Shown here in pieces: positions 30,764 to 36,954 of a DNA stretch of 36,954 nt. The position numbers and the translations under genes were made by a program. The notes under the pieces are model-generated. The model was not told the origin of the DNA and did not search any database. It worked only from the letters and a program-made list of their open reading frames with translations. Numbering within the stretch: the first letter of the stretch is position 1; every line of letters starts with the position of its first letter. Origin of the DNA: Gammaproteobacteria bacterium. Lineage in GTDB: Bacteria > Pseudomonadota > Gammaproteobacteria > Pseudomonadales > Pseudohongiellaceae. The stretch is from positions 1 through 36,954 of the forward strand of contig NYWC01000113.1 of assembly GCA_002684935.1 (NCBI GenBank), in the 5' to 3' direction.

Positions 30764-31657
30764 ATGAAAAAGTACGTTGCGGTTATAGTGGCCAGCTTTT
30801 TAGCTTTCCCTGTCTTTGGACAGGACACTACGACTAACATAAACACGACTGCAACTAACACTGCAACGTCTACCGCTACGTCTACAAATACCAATAATAA
30901 TAACAACGTAAACAGTAGCACGACTAACTATACTGGTACGTCTACGAACACTAATAATAACAACAACGTAAACACGAACACTAATACCAACAATACAGAT
31001 TACACTGGTACGTCTACTAACGTAAACACAAACACCAACACAAACACGACAGATTACACCGGGCTAATAACTAATTTAAACACTAACACCAACACGAATA
31101 GCACCACTAATAACAGCACTTCTGTTAGCAGCGCAACAAACGTAAATCAAAATACAAATAACAGTACCAGCGTGAATACATCGTTATCTAACAGCACAAG
31201 TTTTCAGACTACAAACTCTGTGTCGGACATTAACGCAATAAATCAAAACAGTAACACCAACACCAACAGCTCTATCAGTAATTCAACCCAGCGAGTTACT
31301 CAGAAAGTGGAATCACCGCCTCCATCAGCTATTGCGCCGTCAATAGGCAGCTCTTACAGCCAAGACCTTTGCACCACAGGTATATCAGGCGCTGTCCAAA
31401 CCCAAATACTTGGATTCTCTACCGGGAAGTCTGTTCGTGATCAAAACTGCGAAAGAATTAAATTGGGTAAGACCTTATATGATATGGGTATGCGTGTTGC
31501 AGCGGTAAGCCTCATGTGCCAAGACTACCGCGTGTGGTCTAGCATGATGTACGCAGGTACACCCTGTCCGTATGAAGGCAAGATAGGTGACGAGGCGAAA
31601 CTCTTGTGGGAGGCCAACCCAGACAAGATACCTGAGCCTGACAGGAGAGTGCGGTGA
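30764..31657 (+). CDS. Sec-exported Asn/Thr-rich protein with cysteine-containing C-terminal domain (297 aa)
   Basis: A clear signal peptide (MKKYVAVIVASFLAFPVFGQ, cleavage near residues 19-20) is followed by about 165 residues made almost only of Asn, Thr and Ser in degenerate repeats with NYTGTSTN/DYTGTSTN units. The C-terminal 90 residues are a folded-looking domain with four cysteines (DLCTTG, QNCERI, LMCQDY, TPCPYEG) and GVQTQ-like AVQTQILGFSTG. A similar C-terminal domain occurs in other environmental phages. It is exported to the periplasm or beyond and may be an envelope-modifying, adhesive or virion-associated protein; function unknown. Confidence 0.78.
   Translation: MKKYVAVIVASFLAFPVFGQDTTTNINTTATNTATSTATSTNTNNNNNVNSSTTNYTGTSTNTNNNNNVNTNTNTNNTDYTGTSTNVNTNTNTNTTDYTGLITNLNTNTNTNSTTNNSTSVSSATNVNQNTNNSTSVNTSLSNSTSFQTTNSVSDINAINQNSNTNTNSSISNSTQRVTQKVESPPPSAIAPSIGSSYSQDLCTTGISGAVQTQILGFSTGKSVRDQNCERIKLGKTLYDMGMRVAAVSLMCQDYRVWSSMMYAGTPCPYEGKIGDEAKLLWEANPDKIPEPDRRVR
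30825..31300 (+). repeat. Low-complexity AAC/ACT-rich repeat region inside exported protein
   Basis: Nearly 480 bases are built from AAC, AAT and ACN codons with longer imperfect units of about 60-75 bases around the recurring TAYACTGGTACGTCTAC-like core at about 30932, 31003 and (diverged) 31055. It encodes the Asn/Thr stretch. The repeats could expand or contract by slippage or recombination. Confidence 0.75.
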
Positions 31658-33558
31658 AAAGGTTTGTACTGCTTTGCCTGCTTCCCGTGTTTGCGTCTGC
31701 CGCTGATCTCAGCCCAACAGGTATGACACAAGTCCTGAACGGTGTGGACGATAGTGCTTATCACGTTGAGCTTGGGCATACCTTCCCTCATCTGGATAAA
31801 GTGTTTACTGATGCGTGGATGTCCACCAACGGTTTTATTCTCCTCTGGTCGCCTACGAATAACCTTGGTCAGCAAACCCTGCCGACAGGTGGTCACTGCT
31901 GTGACGGATATAACTTTGGAGCGGGTACGCCTAATTATCTAGATAACAGAGTAGGGCAGTTTAGCTATATGCTTGCTCCATTATGGACAGATTTAGATGA
32001 CACTAACGTGTTTGATGATGACGGTTACTATTATTCTACTAATACAGAGCGGTCTAGTTTTCTTTGGTACAAGGTCAGGGAATACAACAATCCTCTGGCA
32101 ATGAATACCTTTCAGTTAAACATAGACAAGTCTGGAGGGTTTGAATACATCTACGATGACGTATTTATTAACAACCATGAGGTGTTTATAGGCTGGACAG
32201 GAGACACCGCAGCCGATCCGTTTTGGCACACTCAGCAGTTTTATGGAAATAAATTCACTATGAGTAGCACCTACGCCAACGCAACAGGAGCGCAGCTTAT
32301 ATCTGCTTATGGTGGTGATTTGTCTACTAATAGCTACAGCAATGGAAACTTTGGGCTTGTAGGTAGGCCAGATTGTACAAACCCTGCAAACGATTCAACT
32401 TGTGATGGCTACTGGGACGCGGTGGCGCAGTCTAGTGTGACCGATCAGTACACAGATAATGTGTTTGGCGATGAAGTAGAAGACTACTTCTTTACTGATA
32501 ATCAAAGTCGTCAAGGACAGCCACAGACTACACCGCCTCCACAGCCTTATCAAAACACTTCTCAAGAGCGCGAGATGTTCGGGCTTGCTCCCAGAGCAGA
32601 TGAGCCACCAACTGGAGAGCCTGAGCGTCCTGAGCAACAACGTCAGCAACAACAGCAGCAACCTGAGCCGATTGTAAGAACTGAACCTGAGCGCGTTGAA
32701 AGACCTGTAGAGGTAGCAGAAGAGCCAGTGCAGGTGGTTAGGGAATCAAGGCCCGAGCCACGCCCTGACCGTGCTGTAGTCCGTCAAGAACCCGTGGAAG
32801 TCGAGCGGGTGCAAAGAGAAGAGCGTGTAGAGATTGTTCGTGAGCCAGAACCCGAGAAAGAGGCAGAAAAAGTAATAGAGCGTGAGGTAATACGCCCTGC
32901 TGTCGATGTCGTGGGTATAGCTCTTAGCACTGTCGGGCAGTCAGCTTATCGAAATAATTCAGTCAATTCGCAAACACAGATGGTGCTTCAGGATCAGCAA
33001 GAGCTTGAACAGACAACAAGTGTTTTCAGCACCGAGGCTCAGATTACTCAAGTTGTAGCGCAACAAGCCCAGCAGCAGAAGACTAATACAATCACTACAT
33101 CGGAGCTTGCACCGCCAACGCAGATGCAGTTTGAGAATGATTTTAATGACGCGATAGCTACAGGCCAAAGCGTAGGTCAATTCCTGTCAGCACAGCTTCC
33201 AGATTTCAGCAGGTTTGACGTCTCGCCTCCCAGTCAAGATGAGCAACGTACAGTGCAACGGGCTGAGACTCAGATACAGACTATGAGCCAAGCTGATGTA
33301 CAGCAGAGCTTAGATAGTCAGCTAGAGAACTTAGAAGATACTGGCGGTTTTACCGATCAAAGTCTTGCGGTGTTTCTCATATCAAACAATCCAGCTTTCT
33401 CGCAGTACGACAACGTAAATATATCCGACAGACAACAGTTTTACTCGTCCACGCAGCCCTATCCATCGAACAGTATTCGGGCAAATCCATTAGGTGTGCT
33501 GCGCGTGACGGGTAATTCGGGCTATGACGATTTGGTGGATTTACAATGGCAGAGATAG
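31654..33558 (+). CDS. Sec-exported nidogen-like (NIDO) domain protein (634 aa)
   Basis: Signal peptide (residues 1-16, ending FASAAD), then a domain (about 20-250) with the nidogen-type pattern: MLAPLWTDLDDT, TERSSFLWYKVREYNN, NTFQLNIDKSGGFEYIYDDV and FIGWTGD. Then a long Pro/Glu/Arg/Val low-complexity linker (about 290-410) and a Gln-rich region. Last comes a C-terminal duplicated motif: SVGQFLSAQLPDFSRFDV (about 505-522) and SLAVFLISNNPAFSQYDN (about 570-587). GTG start overlaps the preceding stop (GTGA), AGGAG six bases upstream. It is probably an extracytoplasmic adhesive or envelope protein acting with the preceding gene product. Confidence 0.78.
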   Translation: MKRFVLLCLLPVFASAADLSPTGMTQVLNGVDDSAYHVELGHTFPHLDKVFTDAWMSTNGFILLWSPTNNLGQQTLPTGGHCCDGYNFGAGTPNYLDNRVGQFSYMLAPLWTDLDDTNVFDDDGYYYSTNTERSSFLWYKVREYNNPLAMNTFQLNIDKSGGFEYIYDDVFINNHEVFIGWTGDTAADPFWHTQQFYGNKFTMSSTYANATGAQLISAYGGDLSTNSYSNGNFGLVGRPDCTNPANDSTCDGYWDAVAQSSVTDQYTDNVFGDEVEDYFFTDNQSRQGQPQTTPPPQPYQNTSQEREMFGLAPRADEPPTGEPERPEQQRQQQQQQPEPIVRTEPERVERPVEVAEEPVQVVRESRPEPRPDRAVVRQEPVEVERVQREERVEIVREPEPEKEAEKVIEREVIRPAVDVVGIALSTVGQSAYRNNSVNSQTQMVLQDQQELEQTTSVFSTEAQITQVVAQQAQQQKTNTITTSELAPPTQMQFENDFNDAIATGQSVGQFLSAQLPDFSRFDVSPPSQDEQRTVQRAETQIQTMSQADVQQSLDSQLENLEDTGGFTDQSLAVFLISNNPAFSQYDNVNISDRQQFYSSTQPYPSNSIRANPLGVLRVTGNSGYDDLVDLQWQR

Positions 33559-34049
33559 AAGTTGGCGAGGTAAAGCTTTCTGGCGGTAAGTTACTGCTTG
33601 TTATACCGTTTTTAGGTAGTATTGGCGCAGCGATGTGGGGCGGCTTCGAGTTGTATCAGCGTTTGTTAGATGCCGAAGAAGCAGTAACTGCCTACGTCTC
33701 ACCTGACTTTAGCTCGTATGATGAAGAATTAGCCGTACTAAGCACTAAATTAGATGCTGCTGAAGTCTTAATAGCAGCCGTTGAGCGAGCTTTAGATCAG
33801 GATATAGTTGAGCTAATGAACAACATTGACCGCCTACAGGTCGATATAGACGCCACAGAGCGCATTGCTAGAGGGACGGATGATTCTGTTGTCTTAGCCA
33901 CGAGAGAGCTTAGAGATGACGTGTACGCTTTAGAAGAGCGTGTAAACGACAGTCTTAGAGATGTAGATAACGAACTACGAGCAATGCGTGATGACCTTGA
34001 GGAACGTATCCAGCGCATACTGGATAACCCTTTAAACGTGGAAGAGTAA
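33546..34049 (+). CDS. Membrane-anchored coiled-coil protein (167 aa)
   Basis: One membrane segment near the N-terminus (about 15-38, LLLVIPFLGSIGAAMWGGF with small-residue packing motifs) followed by about 120 residues of highly charged heptads (RLQVDIDATERIARG, ELRAMRDDLEERIQRI). The shape is like an inner-membrane spanin or a structural membrane tether. Position directly before a second small membrane protein and the lysis genes favours an envelope role. No lipobox or enzymatic motif. It overlaps the preceding gene by 13 bases. Confidence 0.7.
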   Translation: MAEIEVGEVKLSGGKLLLVIPFLGSIGAAMWGGFELYQRLLDAEEAVTAYVSPDFSSYDEELAVLSTKLDAAEVLIAAVERALDQDIVELMNNIDRLQVDIDATERIARGTDDSVVLATRELRDDVYALEERVNDSLRDVDNELRAMRDDLEERIQRILDNPLNVEE

Positions 34050-34271
34050 ATGGAATTTCAAACTGGATTTAACGTATTTTTAGCAATCATTAGCTTTGGT
34101 GGCGGTTGGCTAGTTAATCGTGTTTTTGTCTTGCTTGATAGAATCGACGCTGACATGAAGCAAATACCTGAGAAGTATGTTGCCAAAGATGATTACCGCG
34201 AGGACATCCGTGAGATCAAAGAAACACTAGGCGCTATTTTTAAGAAACTAGATAACAAGGCCGAGAAATGA
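34050..34271 (+). CDS. Small membrane/coiled-coil protein (73 aa)
   Basis: A single N-terminal membrane segment (about 7-28, FNVFLAIISFGGGWLVNRVFVLL) precedes a charged helix containing KYVAKDDYREDIREIKETLGAIFKKLDNKA. Proteins with the YV-x-K-DDYR-x-DI-x-EIK pattern and one membrane helix sit beside lysis genes in many environmental phages and are sometimes labelled holin-like or spanin-like; the function is unproven. The gene follows the previous stop with no gap and overlaps the lipase start (ATGA). Confidence 0.72.
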   Translation: MEFQTGFNVFLAIISFGGGWLVNRVFVLLDRIDADMKQIPEKYVAKDDYREDIREIKETLGAIFKKLDNKAEK

Positions 34272-35002
34272 AACTTGATCCTGTTTTACTAAATATGGCT
34301 GCAAGCTGGTCAGAGAAGGCTTACAACCAGAAGAATAAGGACGCCATAAAGATAGAAAACAAGATCACAGGAGCCACGGCTTTTGTAATCAAGCGCAAAA
34401 GCATAGATGTTATTGCTTTTCGAGGTACTGAGAAAAAGCTAAACGACATCATAACTGACCTGACTGCTATCCCGGTTCCGTATGCCGGAAGGATGTGCCA
34501 CGCAGGTTTCGTTCTACAACACGCTTCTATCTGGAAAGAGATCAAGAAGCACATTGACCCAAAAAAGCGAACGATGTTTACAGGCCACAGTCTAGGAGGT
34601 GCGCTCGCAGAGATGTCTGCCTCCAAGATGAACGGCAAGCACGACAATATCAATCTCATCACATTCGGTAAGCCGAACACGTTTTTTAAAGGCTTTAAGA
34701 GGCCGATGAAGCTCGACAATCAGATATCCTGCGTAAACGGCAGTGATATGGTTGCACGAGTCCCACGGCTGCTCTACGGGCCTTCTAAGTCGCAGACAAT
34801 GCTATACTTTAGCAATACAGGCCCAGACTATATAAATCCCAGCAAGGACACTAGAAGAGCTGACAGAGGCGGCGTGGCGGATAGAGTCGCTGACCACAGC
34901 ATGAACGATTACAAGAAAAGGCTAAAAGAGTATCTTGATTCTCAAGAGAAGGTAAAGCCTATAAACCAAGAAGCTGCTAGGCAACTGGAGAAAATGAAAT
35001 GA
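34268..35002 (+). CDS. Class 3 lipase-like alpha/beta hydrolase (244 aa, complete copy)
   Basis: Ser hydrolase of the fungal-lipase (class 3) type: IAFRGT (oxyanion region, residues 49-54), nucleophile elbow GHSLGG with Ser108, Asp160 in NGSD-MVARVP and His210 in ADHSM give a complete catalytic triad in the right order. No signal peptide. It lies first in the lysis cassette (lipase, lipoprotein, holin, lysozyme), so host membrane lipid breakdown during lysis is a reasonable inference; an acyl-ester function on lipopolysaccharide is an alternative. The start overlaps the preceding stop (ATGA). The left copy at the window start lacks the first residues. Confidence 0.88.
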   Translation: MKLDPVLLNMAASWSEKAYNQKNKDAIKIENKITGATAFVIKRKSIDVIAFRGTEKKLNDIITDLTAIPVPYAGRMCHAGFVLQHASIWKEIKKHIDPKKRTMFTGHSLGGALAEMSASKMNGKHDNINLITFGKPNTFFKGFKRPMKLDNQISCVNGSDMVARVPRLLYGPSKSQTMLYFSNTGPDYINPSKDTRRADRGGVADRVADHSMNDYKKRLKEYLDSQEKVKPINQEAARQLEKMK

Positions 35003-35202
35003 GACTGATCGGTTTATTGTTTGTTTTTACGTTATCAAGCTGCACATCTGTTGAACAAGTTATTGCTAACAAAGAAATATACTGCTCTTCCTTTTACAAA
35101 GGTGTTCGGGCAGTGGGCAGAGGAGCGCTTTCTGCTACGGCTGGCGTTATTGTTCCTGACGTTTGCGACACAATTGACACTATTGTGGAAACTGTCGAAT
35201 GA
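34999..35202 (+). CDS. Small lipoprotein in the lysis cassette (second copy)
   Basis: Protein identical to the entry at 704-907: signal peptide with L-S-S-C lipobox, then a short cysteine-containing mature part. Here it is seen in its full context behind the complete lipase gene. Confidence 0.75.
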   Translation: MRLIGLLFVFTLSSCTSVEQVIANKEIYCSSFYKGVRAVGRGALSATAGVIVPDVCDTIDTIVETVE

Positions 35203-35666
35203 AATTAGGCGGCTTGCTAAAGTCCCTTGCTCCGACTATAGCTAGTGCTGCAGGCGGTCCGATGGCAGGAATGGCTGTAAAGATGGCTGCATCTAAACTA
35301 GGCTTGCCTGAAACTGCAACTGCTAATGAAATCGAGGATTTAATAGAGCGCGAACCTGACAAAGCGGTTCTTGTAAAACAAGCAGATCAAGATTTTAAAA
35401 CAAAGATCCGAGAAATGGAGATAGACCTTGAGTCATTTAAGACTGAGGTTGAGGACAGGAAGGATGCTAGGACTAAGTTTGCAAGCGATGTTACGCCTAA
35501 AGTCTTTTGCATTCTTGCTCTTATTTTGTACGGAGCTTATGTAATGACCGTGACTATTCTGCCTCATGATCAAAATGATGAGACCATAATCTCACTCGTG
35601 CTGGGCCAGCTATCAGGAATACTGGGAACCTGCGCGGCGTTCTTCTATGGAGGCTCTCAGAAGTGA
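35199..35666 (+). CDS. Holin (second copy)
   Basis: Protein identical to the entry at 904-1371; two C-terminal membrane segments, overlapping both neighbours. Confidence 0.75.
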   Translation: MKLGGLLKSLAPTIASAAGGPMAGMAVKMAASKLGLPETATANEIEDLIEREPDKAVLVKQADQDFKTKIREMEIDLESFKTEVEDRKDARTKFASDVTPKVFCILALILYGAYVMTVTILPHDQNDETIISLVLGQLSGILGTCAAFFYGGSQK

Positions 35667-36094
35667 ATAAGATGGATAAGCTAATTGAACAACTAAAGCG
35701 CCACGAGGGCGTAGAGACTCACGCTTACAAATGCTCAAGCGGTAAGCTGACTATTGGCGTTGGTAGAAATATTGATCCAGAGGGCGGCATAGGGCTGGCA
35801 ATGGAAGAGATAGAATACCTGCTGTCCAATGACATCCTTCGATGTATAAAAGAGCTTAGCGCTGAGTATCCGTGGTTTGGTCAACTAGATGAAACTCGTC
35901 AGGAGGCAATCATCAATATCTTCCTGAATCTGGGTGCGACAAGGTTCCGGCTTTTTAAGCGAGCATTAGCCGCGATGGAAGAGGGCAATTACGATGAGGC
36001 TAGCACTGAGTTTCTTGATAGCCGATGGGCAAAGCAGGTAGGCGGTAGAGCGTTAGAGCTTACCGATATCATAAGGTCAGGCGAGTATGTATGA
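35663..36094 (+). CDS. Endolysin, GH24 lysozyme (second copy)
   Basis: Protein identical to the entry at 1368-1799. The Gly codon at 35984-35986 is GGC here and GGT in the left copy, the one difference seen between the terminal repeats. Confidence 0.9.
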   Translation: MNKMDKLIEQLKRHEGVETHAYKCSSGKLTIGVGRNIDPEGGIGLAMEEIEYLLSNDILRCIKELSAEYPWFGQLDETRQEAIINIFLNLGATRFRLFKRALAAMEEGNYDEASTEFLDSRWAKQVGGRALELTDIIRSGEYV

Positions 36095-36485
36095 TCCTTA
36101 TATTTACGTTTGTGAGATAGTGAAGGTTGTTGATGGAGACACTATTGATGTTAATGTTGATTTGGGTTGGTCTGTTAGTGTGCGTAAGCAGCGCATTCGT
36201 TTGTATGGTATTGACGCTCCCGAGTCTCGCACTAGAGATTTGGAAGAAAAACAATTCGGCAAAGCCTCTAAGAAGTTTGTCAAAGACTTTCTGAACAGCG
36301 ATCACATACTTCTCAAGACGAGAGAGAAAGGCAAGTACGGCAGATATTTAGGTGATTTCTGCGTAGATGATAAATGGCTCTGCGATGAGATGATACAAGC
36401 TCACCACGCTGTCCCATATTACGGGCAGAACAAAGCTGATATAGCAGCCGCACACATCCGCAACAGAGCCTTAGTGAAGCTCTGA
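36087..36485 (+). CDS. Staphylococcal nuclease-like protein (second copy)
   Basis: Protein identical to the entry at 1792-2190, with all SNase active-site residues. Confidence 0.9.
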   Translation: MYDPYIYVCEIVKVVDGDTIDVNVDLGWSVSVRKQRIRLYGIDAPESRTRDLEEKQFGKASKKFVKDFLNSDHILLKTREKGKYGRYLGDFCVDDKWLCDEMIQAHHAVPYYGQNKADIAAAHIRNRALVKL

Positions 36486-36689
36486 GCCGTAGCGGTCACT
36501 CTCTTCCATATACCTAAAGAACTCTTTGCTCCGAGCTTCATCACCAAAAACAAAATCTTCAAGATGTCCAAGGTTCCAAGCAAGCGTGGCGATGTAGTTG
36601 AGGTCACGGCTGTTAAAGTTTTCAGCAGCTTTCTTCAGCCATTCTTCGCAGTCTTCTGGATTCTTCAAAATAAAACTTATGCCTTCCAT
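36471..36689 (-). CDS. Hypothetical acidic protein (second copy)
   Basis: Protein identical to the entry at 2176-2394; convergent 15-base overlap with the SNase gene. Confidence 0.6.
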   Translation of the reverse strand: MEGISFILKNPEDCEEWLKKAAENFNSRDLNYIATLAWNLGHLEDFVFGDEARSKEFFRYMEESDRYGSELH

Positions 36690-36954
36690 TTTGCGATCTC
36701 TTCGATATCTTTTAAATAACGGTATCCTAACAGCCTAGCGTCTGATTTTATTGGCCTAGTCTTAACTATTTCTCCGGCGGCGTAATCCTTTCCTTTTTTT
36801 GTGGTCCAAAACCATTCTTTGCTGCAGTAGCCCATAACAGCAATTTCTTCTTTGTCTATGTCAACGCAGCAAAAAATGTAAACATCACACTTTTGATGGT
36901 CTCGGAGATACGCCGTAACCAATCCGTTACCTGCTTCTCGCTTTCCGTACTTCG
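36677..36954 (-). CDS. PD-(D/E)XK nuclease, C-terminal fragment (cut by window edge)
   Basis: The last 92 or so codons of the gene at 2382-2888. The N-terminal part with the catalytic Glu, Asp and Asp-x-Lys lies beyond the right edge, so this copy is incomplete only because the sequence stops. Confidence 0.85.
   Translation of the reverse strand, partial: KYGKREAGNGLVTAYLRDHQKCDVYIFCCVDIDKEEIAVMGYCSKEWFWTTKKGKDYAAGEIVKTRPIKSDARLLGYRYLKDIEEIAKWKA

Larger units (their letters stand above)
34296..36954. repeat. Terminal direct repeat, right copy
   Basis: Second copy of bases 1-2659. It joins the complete lipase gene to the lysis and nuclease genes and so shows that the window wraps round the genome. 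The only difference noticed is C at 35986 for T at 1691. Confidence 0.95.

Noticed and set aside
1..36954. Lysogeny module, att sites, CRISPR array or insertion sequences
   Set aside because: No integrase, recombinase, repressor, transposase or regularly spaced repeat array is visible on either strand; the terminal repeat is explained by genome wrap-around.

Overview
The window is one complete genome of a tailed phage with P22-like (podovirus) virion architecture, plus a re-read of its first 2,659 bases. Bases 1-2659 recur at 34296-36954 with a constant offset of 34,295 and one base change noticed by eye, so the unit genome is about 34.3 kb and circular or circularly permuted. There is no host DNA, tRNA, CRISPR array, integrase or lysogeny repressor that I can recognise, which suggests a strictly lytic phage. 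The genes resemble those of environmental, probably aquatic, phages of Gram-negative bacteria: Sec signal peptides, a lipobox and a holin/lysozyme cassette. The host cannot be named from sequence alone.

Layout on the circle: (1) 5400 down to 2176, minus strand: a tightly overlapping recombination operon with an ERF-type annealing protein, a YqaJ exonuclease, a protein with an SSB-like tail, NinG, NinB, a PD-(D/E)XK nuclease and two small unknowns. (2) 5401-6016: a gene-poor control region with divergent sigma70-type promoters, a strong hairpin and a stretch that can fold like a structured RNA. (3) 6017-9406, plus strand: early genes, namely three small unknowns (one membrane protein), an SF2 helicase with a zinc ribbon, another small gene with its own promoter, and a CHC2 primase zinc-finger protein. 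(4) 9406-17477: packaging and head genes (TerS, TerL, portal, a 567-residue unknown, scaffold, P22-type coat). A tiny antisense gene lies between the unknown and the scaffold. (5) 17528-27365: small basic proteins, gp4-like and gp10-like tail factors, a jelly-roll-like structural protein and three large ejection-type proteins. (6) 27365-33558: a modular tail fibre and two Sec-exported proteins, one Asn/Thr-rich and one carrying a nidogen-like domain. (7) 33546-36485 (= wrapping to 2190): two membrane/coiled-coil proteins, a class 3 lipase, a lipoprotein, a holin, a GH24 lysozyme and a staphylococcal-type nuclease, running into the minus-strand operon tail to tail.

No DNA or RNA polymerase is encoded, so the phage must use host replication and transcription, supplemented by its helicase, primase-like protein and recombination set. 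The three promoters around the control and early regions share direct GTGT repeats spaced 10-11 bp. The two rightward ones also share a 5' hairpin and an identical ribosome-binding cassette. This looks like a common regulatory circuit and is the most unusual signal in the window.
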